Assembly (NCBI RefSeq): GCF_000015285.1
Contig: NC_008709.1
Coordinates: 3,720,001 to 3,784,000 of the forward strand
Source of the DNA: Psychromonas ingrahamii 37
Lineage (GTDB): Bacteria > Pseudomonadota > Gammaproteobacteria > Enterobacterales > Psychromonadaceae
DNA length: 64,000 bases
Direction of reading: 5' to 3'
Shown here one piece after another: positions 37,738 through 46,530 of this stretch; the stretch's first letter is position 1, and each line of letters begins with the position of its first letter. Both the position numbers and the translations under genes were made by a program. The notes below the pieces were generated by a model. It searched no databases, was not told the origin of the DNA, and was given only the letters and a program-made list of their open reading frames with translations.

Positions 37738-38160
37738 TTAGTCGATATTGTTGTACATAACCATCACAGTGATCGTAACGGCTAAGTCGCCGCTCATATT
37801 TCCTGTGGCCAGATCAACATAAAAATCATGTCTCTGGTCTAATCCGTTGGCTGTCTCTATATAAGTTAAACTGCCCCCTGTGTATCCTGAGCTTAAACTG
37901 CGTGACATCTGTATAGTGCCGCTGCTGTCGTCATTGCTTAGCTCCACCGTATAGTCAAAGGTATCTTCTGCATTGACATAAAAATCCACCAGAACACTCT
38001 CCACCTCACTGTCCTTGTAAACATCACCAAAATCGATGCTGCTCACCCCAAGAGACAGGGTCATTTCTTTTACCGCGTGCCCTTCGATAGTAAACTGTCC
38101 ATTTGCTGCAGATAGAGGCGTTGACAGAAAAAGAAAAAGAATAAACAGCGCTTTATTCAT
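37738..38160 (-). CDS. Putative minor fimbrial subunit
   Basis: This 140-residue exported protein begins MNKALFILFLFLSTPLSAANG (signal peptide). It then has LSLGVSSIDFGDVYKDSEVESV, the core shared with the major pilin, and DDSSGTIQMSRSLSSGYTG and ends in VTITVMVMYNNID. It lies 23 bp downstream of the chaperone gene and about 95 bp upstream of the major pilin. The N-terminally truncated twin at 31632-31966 shows the gene was part of a duplicated operon. Confidence 0.68.
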   Translation of the reverse strand: MNKALFILFLFLSTPLSAANGQFTIEGHAVKEMTLSLGVSSIDFGDVYKDSEVESVLVDFYVNAEDTFDYTVELSNDDSSGTIQMSRSLSSGYTGGSLTYIETANGLDQRHDFYVDLATGNMSGDLAVTITVMVMYNNID

Positions 38161-38183
38161 CTCAGGGTCTTTTCGAATTCATT

Positions 38184-38903
38184 TCAGAGTTCAAAGTCAA
38201 ATTTCTTGGACAAATTAAGTTGCTTATTTGCAAAAACAACCTGCGCATAATCGGCTTTTTTATCCATTTCCGTTGACTTTTTAAGCTCGAACGAATGTTC
38301 CCGGTAGAACCCCTGTTTAAAGCTTTGCTCTTTTATCAGTTTCTTATTGCTGTAAAACTTAACTTCTATATCAAGCGGGTAAGAAAAATTCCCGGTGTTT
38401 TTAGCCGTTCCCAGCAGGTCATAACCCTTGCCTGATTTCTCGATCCGCAATGCGTCAAAATCGAGTCCGGTTTCAAGTTTTCCTTTCCTGCCGTAGTAGG
38501 GAATACCGATATTCATCAGCATGGTTACCTGATTACCACTGCTTCTTGGGGGCATCTCTTTAAACATAAGCAGAGCGACATATTCCCCATCCTGTAAATC
38601 TTTTTTTATTCTTGGTGCAACTTTTACTTGTATCTTACCCTTTGGCGGAATCACCACTATTCTCGGATAAGCCACCAGCTGCTCTCCCAGATAGTATTTA
38701 TCTTTAGCCCATGCGGGTTTTTCAAAATTGACCCTCACTCTCACCGGTTTATTCCCTGAATTAATCAGAGTGGTCTCTTTTGTCACCGGTTGCTCAAGGT
38801 TGACACCCATGCTTGTCCGAGTGACCGAGAATGCAGCGAAACTGCTTGCGGAACAAACTGCCAATGAGATGACGACAAGCGCTTTAACAACGTACTTTTT
38901 CAT
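38184..38903 (-). CDS. Periplasmic fimbrial chaperone (PapD-like)
   Basis: This protein of about 239 residues has a signal peptide (MKKYVVKALVVISLAVCSAS). Two immunoglobulin-like domains follow: the N-terminal one with VTKETTLINSGNKPVRVRVN, PRIVVIPPKGKIQVKVAPR; the C-terminal one with NTGNFSYPLDIEVKFYSNKK. It should hold pilins in the periplasm for the usher. The ATG at 38903 is chosen; the frame continues to 38996, but that upstream part overlaps the riboswitch terminator. It is the first gene after the riboswitches. Confidence 0.8.
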   Translation of the reverse strand: MKKYVVKALVVISLAVCSASSFAAFSVTRTSMGVNLEQPVTKETTLINSGNKPVRVRVNFEKPAWAKDKYYLGEQLVAYPRIVVIPPKGKIQVKVAPRIKKDLQDGEYVALLMFKEMPPRSSGNQVTMLMNIGIPYYGRKGKLETGLDFDALRIEKSGKGYDLLGTAKNTGNFSYPLDIEVKFYSNKKLIKEQSFKQGFYREHSFELKKSTEMDKKADYAQVVFANKQLNLSKKFDFEL

Positions 38904-38967
38904 ATTAACCGCGTTACTTCCTATTATTAGTTTTTCTGTTTTGCTTTCTTTTTTATCAAAAAAAAGC

Positions 38968-39106
38968 AAAAAAAATGGCCTTCCAGGGAAGACCATACAT
39001 AAAAATCAGCTCAAAAGGCAAAAGCGTCTACACGCTTTCGGCAACTGGCTACCATTTTACAGGCCCTATAGCTTTGCGCCCCAAGGTTTCCCCAGGTTTG
39101 CGAATC
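38968..39106 (-). promoter_or_regulatory. c-di-GMP-I (GEMM) riboswitch, gene-proximal copy
   Basis: On the minus strand the aptamer (about 39106-39036) has the ordered GEMM blocks GCAAACCTGGGG, GGGGCGCAAAGCTATAGGGCC, ATGGTAGCCAGTTGCCG, with TTCG / CGAA able to close the base helix. A small hairpin (AAGCGTGTAGACGCTT) follows, then a terminator stem ATGGTCTTCC / GGAAGGCCAT with eight T at 38996-38968. The chaperone ATG is 65 bp further on. This fits a transcription-termination riboswitch. Whether c-di-GMP turns expression on or off cannot be told by eye. Confidence 0.87.
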
Positions 39107-39244
39107 AACTTCATAACTCTTACAAAGCGATTATATTATTTCTTATTTAAAAAATATGTCTTTTCTTATTTAAATAACGTTTCTACATTTAAAGGCTATC
39201 ATCTTTCATTTTCACATCAAGTGCTTAGATAAAAAAATTAAAAA

Positions 39245-39335
39245 TAGTAAATAAAAAATGCTTCATTTTCTGTAGCAACTGGTTACTGTTTTACCGTCTC
39301 AATAGTTTTGTCTTTATCTAAGTTTGCCAATTGAT
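39245..39335 (-). promoter_or_regulatory. Degenerate c-di-GMP-I riboswitch relic (middle copy)
   Basis: The minus strand keeps GGCAAACTTAG, GACAAAACTATTGAGAC and GTAACCAGTTGCTAC in the right order and spacing, but the CGCAAAGC and GGGCC boxes are mutated. It lies between the two well-preserved copies, so the leader once held three aptamers. The terminator part is weak. Confidence 0.6.
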
Positions 39336-39441
39336 TTTATAACCTTTACAAAGTGTTCACCTTGTTTTGGATCAAAAAACATTTCATTTTTAAATTAAGT
39401 ACTTGTATGCGCATTTAGACAGCAGTACACAAAAAAAAGGT

Positions 39442-39578
39442 AAAAAAATGGCCTTCCAAGGAAGGCCATTCATAAAAATCAGCTCAATAGCAAAAGTGTC
39501 TATACACTCTTGGCAACTGGCTACCATTTTACAGGCCCTATAGCTTTGCGCCCCAGGGTTTCCCCAGGTTTGCGAATT
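39442..39578 (-). promoter_or_regulatory. c-di-GMP-I (GEMM) riboswitch, distal copy
   Basis: The minus strand aptamer (about 39578-39509) reads GCAAACCTGGGG, TGGGGCGCAAAGCTATAGGGCC, ATGGTAGCCAGTTGCC, nearly identical to the proximal copy. It is followed by a small hairpin and a perfect terminator stem TGGCCTTCC / GGAAGGCCA with seven T (39469-39442). It is about 540 bp upstream of the chaperone start, in tandem with the proximal copy. Two terminators in series would give a tighter or logic-type switch. Confidence 0.87.
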
Positions 39579-39766
39579 AGTTATCTCAAAACGTGAGTCC
39601 ATGGTAACAATTTAAAATATTAAATCAAGCGATTATCTATCTTATTATAAAAAAAGGGAATAAAAAATGTTATTTTAAGGAGCCAAAAGAGAATAAGTAA
39701 TATTCTTTTTATGAAAAAAAAGTATATGAGAGAAAGCTGTTAAATAGATTTTTTCATGCCATCCAC

Positions 39767-40615
39767 TCAGCTCTGCGATTGATAGTATTCCTGGCATTCG
39801 CCTTCTCGGCCTCTAACTACTCGTTTGCCAAGCAAAGAACCATGGGTTTCTGTGACCACAGTATGCTGTCCTTCCCGGTGGTTGTCGTCAGAAAAAAAAA
39901 TGATCACCCAGTCAAAAACATGGTGGAGTTTATGCGCACGTTCGCTGTTCGAAAACAGGGCGCTAAAATGCCAGTGATCGCAAGTTATATGCAATATCGG
40001 CAGCCAGGCTTTATTATCAGGATTAAAACGTTTGGGGGTAATCTGGGGCAGTTTTCCGGCAGCGGCTTTGCTGCGGTATTCAGTATCCACTTTTAACAGT
40101 AAACCAACGGGTATAAGGCTTGACGCTGCTATTGATGTCTGGCGGCGTTCACTAAAATGCTTTAACAGCCAGGATTCTATCGCCTCCTTACGCTTAACAC
40201 CCAGACCTTCTACCTTGTCAAGCTGACCATTGCGGGTAGCATTTTCCAGTGATTCCAGCGTATCGATATGCAGGCGGTCATAAATGCGCTGTGCTAGTGT
40301 CCGGCCAACGGTCGGTATAGATTGGAATAATCCTATCGGATCAGATTCACCCTGCAGACTTTCCAGACGGCTGATACGACCTGTCGCGACGTATTCATAA
40401 ATACACTGCGCAATCCCCGAACCAATGGCAGGTAAATCTGTTAGTCCTTTCATGCCTTTAGCCTGCACCAGTTCGCGCAAATCCTCGCTCAAGTTGTCCA
40501 GAGTATTCGCCGCATGAAAATAAGCCTGGTAGCGGAAGGGGTTAGCACGCTGGGTTTTTAGTAACGCCGCTATTTCGCGTAGTTTTTCGCCTACTTCATG
40601 ATTAAAAGCCATCAT
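39767..40615 (-). CDS. Helix-hairpin-helix protein related to the PolX N-terminal domain
   Basis: The 282-residue protein begins MMAFNHEVGEKLREIAALLK and contains the PolX-type 8-kDa domain with HhH motifs (GLTDLPAIGSGIAQCIYEYV, FQSIPTVGRTLAQRIYD, VEGLGVKRKEAIESWLL). No polymerase palm motifs or PHP exonuclease domain follow; the C-terminal half is a separate conserved part rich in histidine. It may bind DNA. A truncated copy of its 3' end lies at 47.75-48.03 kb. The start lies in an unremarkable AT-rich gap. Confidence 0.7.
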   Translation of the reverse strand: MMAFNHEVGEKLREIAALLKTQRANPFRYQAYFHAANTLDNLSEDLRELVQAKGMKGLTDLPAIGSGIAQCIYEYVATGRISRLESLQGESDPIGLFQSIPTVGRTLAQRIYDRLHIDTLESLENATRNGQLDKVEGLGVKRKEAIESWLLKHFSERRQTSIAASSLIPVGLLLKVDTEYRSKAAAGKLPQITPKRFNPDNKAWLPILHITCDHWHFSALFSNSERAHKLHHVFDWVIIFFSDDNHREGQHTVVTETHGSLLGKRVVRGREGECQEYYQSQS

Positions 40616-40878
40616 CGCTTCCTCATATCAAATAATTATCCTCGAATGTAATAAGAATAAGCACACTTCTTTATTGCGACAAGTTCATTGCAACAAGTTT
40701 GCTCAACCCCTTTACAATGGATCATCGATATCGGCAAGCATCAGACATTCTCTATGGCGCGCTGCAAAAAATTTAGTTTGGTTATTTTGAACATATTTTA
40801 AGCCCTATTGAAAATTAAATTCACTCGTCTTTTTTTTGTTTTATTTTGTTGACTGAAATGACAAAGGAGTTAATAGAA

Positions 40879-41012
40879 ACAGAGCCAAAACTATCTTGAC
40901 TTTTATCTCTTTATCAACAGGATTTTCAAGGGGTTGAGGATTCATGCCTGAGTGTGTGATTTTCAGTATGGGTAAAGCGGGAAAAAATTTTAGACTTCAA
41001 AAAAGTATCATA
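40879..41012 (+). pseudogene. Fragment of an mscS gene
   Basis: The plus strand from GAGCCAAAAC through TTTTCAAGGGGTTGAGGATTC and GGTAAAGCGGGAAAA aligns with the 3' third of mscS at about 29730-29845 with many substitutions and small indels. It carries a stop and no start. It lies just outside the tnpB element. The 260 bp to its left (40616-40878) hold nothing recognisable. Confidence 0.7.
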
Positions 41013-41164
41013 ATCGGTAGTTCACAGTGTAATAATAAAGCTCAATGAGCATCCAAGAAAGAAAGAAAATAAATTACAAAACGTCAGCCAAATTAATGGC
41101 TGCTTAGTGGTTATACACTGCAAAGTTGAACTTACCATATGATTGGTATCAGACTGTTTTAAAA

Positions 41165-41290
41165 GTACAGTATTGACATCCTCCCCCACTAAATTTGCTC
41201 GCTTAAAGCTCACAATATTTTGAAGGGGATTCCTAGTGATCACTCGCTAGGGTTTCCTCTATCAACACGCCTTCACTAGACAAAAATAAC
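41165..41290 (-). mobile_element. Right-end region of the tnpB element, possible omega RNA source
   Basis: Downstream of tnpB the minus strand carries AGGAATCCCC, then GTGGGGGAGGATGTCAATAC. The AATCCCC / GGGGGAGG pair and GAGGATGTCAATAC end are typical of IS200/IS605-type right ends. In such elements this segment, with the tnpB 3' end, gives the guide (omega) RNA, whose guide would be the sequence just past the element end. The exact end is not proven. Confidence 0.55.
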
Positions 41291-42424
41291 TTACGCTACT
41301 TTTGCCCCCGATCCAGTCGCTCCAGAGGCTAACACCGTCAGTCCGACGGCTTTAATATTCTTTGCTGCATTGATGTCGCGGTCATGGTGCGAACCGCATT
41401 TCGGGCATGCCCATCTCCGCACACTAAGTGGTAATGATTCATTTACGAATCCACAACCCTCGGTGCTACAGCGCTTTGATGACGGGAACCACCGATCTAT
41501 TTCAATCACATTTCGCCCAGCCCAAACACCTTTGTAGTGTAATTGGCGAACGAATTCCCCCCAATTTGCATCAGCAATATGCTTCGCTAGTTTGGGGTTT
41601 TTGATCATGTTTTTAACAGCAAGATTTTCGACGCAAACAACTTGGTTTTCGTTAATAAGTTTACGGGTCGCCTTATGGGTGGCGTCCATCCGGCAATCAG
41701 CGATCTTAGCGTGAAGTTGGGCTACTTTTAAACGCATTTTATTGCGGTTTTTAGCGCCTTTTTTCTTTCTTGACAGCATGCGCTGCAAGTATGCTAATTT
41801 CGCTTCATATCGCTTTAAATGGCGGGGGTTACCAGATTTAAAACCATCGCTGGTAATGTAAAGATCGGTTAATCCTAAATCGATGCCAACCTGTTTAGCT
41901 GAGATTGGCATTGGTTTAATATCAATTTCACACAGACAGCTAATAAAATAGCGCCCAGCGGCATCTTTTGAGATAGTAATGGTTGATGGTTCACAAGGCA
42001 TCGCCTGTGACCATCGAATATTTAGTGGCTCGTTAGATTTTGGAATATAAATGTTCCCATCACGATAACGGAAGGCAGTGCCCACCAAGCTAAACGATTG
42101 ACGAGCATTTTTCTTCTTAAAGGTTGGGTATTTTGCACGGCGATCCCAGAAGTTGGTAAATGCCGTTTGCTGGTGACGTAAACTTTGTTGCAGCGCCACC
42201 GATGCGACTTCTTTCAGCCAGACAAGCTCAGGGTCTTTTTTAAGCTCTGTTAGTATTTTACTGGCGGCAGAGTAGTTAACACTAGCACCATCTTTGTAGT
42301 ATGCGTCGGTTCTCACTTTTAAGACCCGGTTGTAAATAAAGCGTACACAGCCGAAAGTCTTTGCTAGAAGCAAAGATTGTTCGTCGGTTGGGTAAAATCT
42401 GTATTTATACGCTTTCTTTTTCAT
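41291..42424 (-). CDS. tnpB: RNA-guided nuclease TnpB (IS200/IS605 OrfB)
   Basis: This 377-residue TnpB begins MKKKAYKYRFYPTDEQSLLL. The split RuvC residues are intact: D in VGIDLGLTDL, E in VVCVENLAVKN and D in DRDINAAKNI. The zinc finger has CSTEGCGF and CPKCGSHH. There is no tnpA nearby, so this is a TnpB-only insertion that would need TnpA in trans to move. TnpB cuts DNA guided by an RNA from the element's right end. It sits between the two fimbrial loci; 42425-42695 upstream is its left-end region and the promoter of the next operon. Confidence 0.93.
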   Translation of the reverse strand: MKKKAYKYRFYPTDEQSLLLAKTFGCVRFIYNRVLKVRTDAYYKDGASVNYSAASKILTELKKDPELVWLKEVASVALQQSLRHQQTAFTNFWDRRAKYPTFKKKNARQSFSLVGTAFRYRDGNIYIPKSNEPLNIRWSQAMPCEPSTITISKDAAGRYFISCLCEIDIKPMPISAKQVGIDLGLTDLYITSDGFKSGNPRHLKRYEAKLAYLQRMLSRKKKGAKNRNKMRLKVAQLHAKIADCRMDATHKATRKLINENQVVCVENLAVKNMIKNPKLAKHIADANWGEFVRQLHYKGVWAGRNVIEIDRWFPSSKRCSTEGCGFVNESLPLSVRRWACPKCGSHHDRDINAAKNIKAVGLTVLASGATGSGAKVA

Positions 42425-42695
42425 TCTAGTAAAATATCACTATTTGTGTAGATTGCCAATAAATAAATGCAACTATGTTGCATGGGCTTACACCACCACC
42501 TAAGTTTACTCGCTTCTGCTCGCAAGACTTAGATGGAGTACTTCGCCCGATGGATAGATAAAATCTACAGCTCTGTATCAAAATATTTTCAATGCGATTT
42601 GCTGCGGGTTAGCACTAGGCCAATATTTATTATTTATATATGATGTACAATAAATAAAATATAATCCGCCCTCTTTTTAACAAGGATTTAATACA

Positions 42696-43403
42696 ATGGT
42701 TTATCAGATTTTTTACAAAATAATGCCCGTCTTGTGCCTTCTCTTTTCCTCGTATTCATTCGCCAACATTCGTATTAGTCAATCCATTATTGATTTTTGG
42801 CCAGAGCAGATCGCAAGGCAAGATATCTCTGTTTTTAACGAAGGTTCAAAAAGAATTTTTGTAGAGGTGACACCCTATGAAATTATCAAACCTGGCACTG
42901 AGAATGAAAAAAGATCATATGAGCCCAATCCAGAAAAGCGCGGATTATTAGTCTCCCCTGCAAAATTAATCCTAGAGCCCGGAGAAATGAAAATTGTAAG
43001 ATTTGCCCTGCTAGGGTCAAAAGACAAGGAGAGAATCTATCGCACCACAATCAAACCCGTTCCCTATGGTGAAATTAAAAGTAATCAAAAAATAATGGTT
43101 AAAGTTCTTGTTGGATACGAAGTACTAGTGATAGCAAGACCCAAAAATACTGATTCTAACATTCAAGTAAGCATCAAAGAGGGTGTTGCTATTTTCACCA
43201 ATACGGGCAATACCAATGCTTTATTGTTAAACGCGGTTCAATGCGATTCAAATGACGATAAATGTACTCATTTTCCTGCTAAAAGACTCTATCCCGGCAT
43301 TACCCATAAGATACCTCTGCCATATAGCGCATCAGTATTAAAATATATTCTTAGTACAGGTAATAAACAGCAACATTTTACACTCGAGACAAACAGTAAA
43401 TAG
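42696..43403 (+). CDS. Periplasmic fimbrial chaperone, second system
   Basis: This 235-residue exported protein has a signal peptide ending near SYSFA. The chaperone pattern includes DISVFNEGSKRIFVEVTPYEI, RGLLVSPAKLILEPGEMKIVRF, and a C-terminal domain with AIFTNTGNTNALLLNAVQC. Two cysteines (VQCDSNDDKC) probably form a disulphide loop, as in many alternate-class chaperones. It begins a chaperone-pilin-usher operon. It has no close similarity to the chaperone at 38.2 kb. Confidence 0.82.
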   Translation: MVYQIFYKIMPVLCLLFSSYSFANIRISQSIIDFWPEQIARQDISVFNEGSKRIFVEVTPYEIIKPGTENEKRSYEPNPEKRGLLVSPAKLILEPGEMKIVRFALLGSKDKERIYRTTIKPVPYGEIKSNQKIMVKVLVGYEVLVIARPKNTDSNIQVSIKEGVAIFTNTGNTNALLLNAVQCDSNDDKCTHFPAKRLYPGITHKIPLPYSASVLKYILSTGNKQQHFTLETNSK

Positions 43404-43436
43404 GCTCTATTTATTAGTGTCTAAGGAATTATTATC

Positions 43437-43901
43437 ATGTCCAAAAAAAGCGCGTTAGGCTTATTCATTTGCCTGTGCCAATTTATTTCATCCAACGCCA
43501 TTGCCACAGACAGCATCATTACGGGTACCACAGACCTTTCTACATCCTGGTTATCTGGTGGCTCAATTCAGTTTAATAATTCACTTTGTGTAGGATTAGG
43601 TGCTCCAGCGACTACCTATAAAGTGAGAATGACCGGTAGCGGCTCAGGTAATAGTTTCTCACTGCAAAAAAATGCAACTGATACTCTTGAGTACACTATT
43701 GAATGGGCATCACAATCCGGACAAACCAGCGGTTTTTCTGCCACTAGTGGTGTTTACATTACAGGTCAACCATCGGGGCAATCAACGGACTGCAGCGCGA
43801 AAAATGCCACTCTCATCGTTAAAATATCTGCGGCTCAGCTACAACAAGCCAAGTCAGGAAGCCATACTGGCACCATAACAATTACTGTAGAACCTGAATA
43901 A
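43437..43901 (+). CDS. Fimbrial subunit, second system
   Basis: This 154-residue exported protein has a signal peptide ending at AIA. It shares the pattern LCVGLGAPATTYKVRMTGSGSG ... CSAKNATLIVKISAAQLQQAKSGSHTGTITITVEPE with the pilin at 46809-47348, so both are paralogous subunits. Two cysteines likely form one disulphide. It lies 33 bp after the chaperone and 25 bp before the usher. Confidence 0.78.
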   Translation: MSKKSALGLFICLCQFISSNAIATDSIITGTTDLSTSWLSGGSIQFNNSLCVGLGAPATTYKVRMTGSGSGNSFSLQKNATDTLEYTIEWASQSGQTSGFSATSGVYITGQPSGQSTDCSAKNATLIVKISAAQLQQAKSGSHTGTITITVEPE

Positions 43902-43926
43902 CGGCTATTGATGAGGAATGTAAAAT

Positions 43927-46356
43927 TTGTACAGGCTAGGCATTTATTTAGTTAATCTCAGTTTAATCCTCCTTCTAATTAAACCAGTAGAAGCTGCTAA
44001 CGTACCTCCAGGTTTTGAGTCATTACTTGATAGTCAGGAACTGGTTGTCGATATTATCTACCAAGACACCTTTATCGGTACAGCTCAAGCCACCTCTTTA
44101 TTAGGAAAACTGACCTTAAAATCGCCCATTGCCGTTACCAATTTAATCTCTAATATTAAAGACCTACAAATGGTGATCAATGCGCTGAGTTCACCTCTAC
44201 CCGATAATGCTGCAAAATCATGTCTGCCGATAAAAAAGCCCGGTTGTGGAGAATTAGAACTGACACTGGCTAACCCGGTTGGCTTTATATACACCTCTTC
44301 ACGCTATAAACTGCAATTATTTATTCATCCTTCGTTTTTAACAATAGAAACGATGACAGAAAAAGAGTACCTCCCTCTCCCTGAATCGGGTTTTTCAATA
44401 ATAAATAACTTAAACGGTGCTTATTCCTATAGTAAAAATGCATTTTCGGATGAAGAGGTAAACTCTTCTGTTTCACTCAGTTCCATTGCTGCTTATAACA
44501 ACTCTCATCTCGCTTTTGGCGCTTATCATTCTAGCGCTTCAAGAGGCTTCGTAGAAAAAACATTGTTTCAACACGATCAGCCTGGTTATTTTTATGGTGG
44601 TGGACTATTTAGAACGGCAGGATCAAACCTTACTGATTCTACACTCATGTATGGCGCTAATATTGCAACTTCAAGAAGAACCGCTATTCATAAAAATAGA
44701 GAAAGAGGCAGTAAAATTATTCTGTTTTTGTCACAATCATCACAAGTAGAAATATGGCGAGAGGACCACTTACTTAATACAGCTTCCTACGAAGCTGGAA
44801 ATCAAGAAATAGATACCAGCAGTTTACCAAACGGCACCTATCTCATTAACTTAAAAATCAGGGGAACCAGTGGGGTTGTGCGTGAAGAACAACAGCTTTT
44901 TATTAAAAGCATAAACTTACCCCCCGTGGGAAAGCCCTTTTACAAGGCAGAAATTGGTAGAGTGGCAAAAAAAGATCTTGATAACTGGCTGCCTGATGTA
45001 TCTGAAACATACTGGCTCAACACTCGATTCTTGAACCATATCAATGACCAGTATGCTGTTGGTGCTGATCTCCTTTCCGTTGGTGATTCTTTTTCATTAG
45101 AACTAAACGCCAGCACACTTTTCGCAAACTCTACCCTTAAACTTGCATTATTAGGCAGCAGTAAAGAAAATTTTGCACAATCATTTTCTGTTTTTACTCA
45201 TTTAGACAACCTATTTTTTAATTTCAGCACAATCAATACCCATATTAGCGATCCTAATGATGAAATCCCCATTAGTTACCTTTCTAGAGGAAGCACAACG
45301 ACGTACTATTCGCAGCTGTCCTTGGTACTGCCAAAAAATAGCATATTGGCATTTAATGGATCTTATACGTTACATGATATTGAAATTGACCCGAGCTACC
45401 GTTATGGCGCCTCTTTAAGCCTGCCATTATTTCATTTATACGGCAGTAACGTCATGTTAACTACTAGTGCTAATAAAACCAACGACGACACGTTATTTTT
45501 ACTTGGTCTAAAGGTTAACTTTTCAGCAGAAAACCAATCTTATCAAGTCGCTACAGGATATAAAAAACAACAGTCAACACCCTCGGGAACCTATTCCTCT
45601 GGCTCAGCCCAAGTCAATTCTGATGATATTTTAGGTGGGAAAGGGACTCTAGATGCTGGCGCAGAACAAAAAGAAAATGGATTACAACGATTATTTTCTA
45701 ATGCAACAGTAAAAAATCAATATGGAAAATATTCGGCTGGGGGCGAATGGGCCAATGATAATGAGAACAATTCGTCAAAAAGAACATATCTCAATTTTAA
45801 TGCAGGATTAATCTCAACCACCCGAAATATGGTAATAGGGGGCGAGTCTGGCAATAGCGCAGTAATAGTCAATGTTGATGGCAATGTGAAGTCTGCGCGC
45901 TTTGATATTAAGGTTAATAATCAGCTTTATATGAGGGATCTGAAAGTAGGTGACTCTATTCCTGTCTATTTGAGTTCGTACCGAGAAAGCCAGATACAAC
46001 TTGTTGCCAGTAATGCACCATTTGCAATCTATGACTCAGGGCCCAGAAGTGTCATTGTATATCCAGGTAATGTACAAACCTTAACTTGGAGTATCACCAA
46101 AGTATTTACCATTTTTGGTAAAATCGTTAATGAGGATGGATTACCAATAATAAACAGTAAAATTTTGGGTACAAGTGGTATTGCAATGACAGATCAATTT
46201 GGCTATTTCCAAGCTGAGATAACAGGTGAAACTGAATTAACCATTAAAAATAGTGATCTTTGTATTATTGATATAAAAAAAGAAGATTTAATTAATAATG
46301 ACTTAGTTAATTTAAAAGAGATTACCTGTCGAAAAAACAGGTCTGAGCCAAAATAA
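43927..46356 (+). CDS. Outer-membrane fimbrial usher, second system (CS1/TcfC-like)
   Basis: This 809-residue protein has a signal peptide (LSLILLLIKPVEA) and then VPPGFESLLDSQELVVDIIYQ, a start typical of alternate-class ushers. A barrel region and a C-terminal regulatory-like domain (FTIFGKIVNEDGLPI, GIAMTDQFGYFQAEITG) follow. The start is a TTG: a GAGGA ribosome site at 43912 fits it, while the nearby ATG is followed at once by a stop. The last residues (RSEPK) are encoded by sequence shared with an IS30 transposase relic, so the natural C-terminus has probably been replaced. Confidence 0.8.
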   Translation: MYRLGIYLVNLSLILLLIKPVEAANVPPGFESLLDSQELVVDIIYQDTFIGTAQATSLLGKLTLKSPIAVTNLISNIKDLQMVINALSSPLPDNAAKSCLPIKKPGCGELELTLANPVGFIYTSSRYKLQLFIHPSFLTIETMTEKEYLPLPESGFSIINNLNGAYSYSKNAFSDEEVNSSVSLSSIAAYNNSHLAFGAYHSSASRGFVEKTLFQHDQPGYFYGGGLFRTAGSNLTDSTLMYGANIATSRRTAIHKNRERGSKIILFLSQSSQVEIWREDHLLNTASYEAGNQEIDTSSLPNGTYLINLKIRGTSGVVREEQQLFIKSINLPPVGKPFYKAEIGRVAKKDLDNWLPDVSETYWLNTRFLNHINDQYAVGADLLSVGDSFSLELNASTLFANSTLKLALLGSSKENFAQSFSVFTHLDNLFFNFSTINTHISDPNDEIPISYLSRGSTTTYYSQLSLVLPKNSILAFNGSYTLHDIEIDPSYRYGASLSLPLFHLYGSNVMLTTSANKTNDDTLFLLGLKVNFSAENQSYQVATGYKKQQSTPSGTYSSGSAQVNSDDILGGKGTLDAGAEQKENGLQRLFSNATVKNQYGKYSAGGEWANDNENNSSKRTYLNFNAGLISTTRNMVIGGESGNSAVIVNVDGNVKSARFDIKVNNQLYMRDLKVGDSIPVYLSSYRESQIQLVASNAPFAIYDSGPRSVIVYPGNVQTLTWSITKVFTIFGKIVNEDGLPIINSKILGTSGIAMTDQFGYFQAEITGETELTIKNSDLCIIDIKKEDLINNDLVNLKEITCRKNRSEPK

Positions 46357-46530
46357 AATAGCAACGCAACTAAGTCTTAGCCAATCAACGGTCAGCAGAG
46401 AGTTTTCCCGTAATAAAGGTAAGCGGGGTTATCCTATTAAACAAGCTCAAATGTTATCAGACAAGCGCCGATTAGGCGCTTGTCAAACCATTAAAATAAC
46501 AACAAGCCTCATTGAGTTAATTGACTCAAA
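46343..46530 (+). mobile_element. IS30-family transposase fragment
   Basis: In the frame starting at 46343 the sequence reads LSQNKIATQLSLSQSTVSRE, then FSRNKGKRGYPIKQAQ. This is the helix-turn-helix region of IS30 transposases. The frame stays open to a TGA at 46613, but similarity fades after about 46530. No N-terminus, catalytic DDE part or terminal repeats are seen. It overlaps the last codons of the usher in another frame. The rest of the gap to 46750 shows nothing else. Confidence 0.75.

Noticed and set aside
38904-38996. Longer N-terminus for the fimbrial chaperone
   Set aside because: These codons overlap the riboswitch terminator stem, and the signal peptide starts at the ATG at 38903.
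38728-39232. Plus-strand open frames across the chaperone start and riboswitch
   Set aside because: They are antisense to the chaperone and aptamer, have no ribosome site and no recognisable product; the same frame appears antisense to the decayed copy.
41022-41243. 73-codon minus-strand frame left of tnpB
   Set aside because: It lies across the presumed element end and non-coding right-end region; no coding features.
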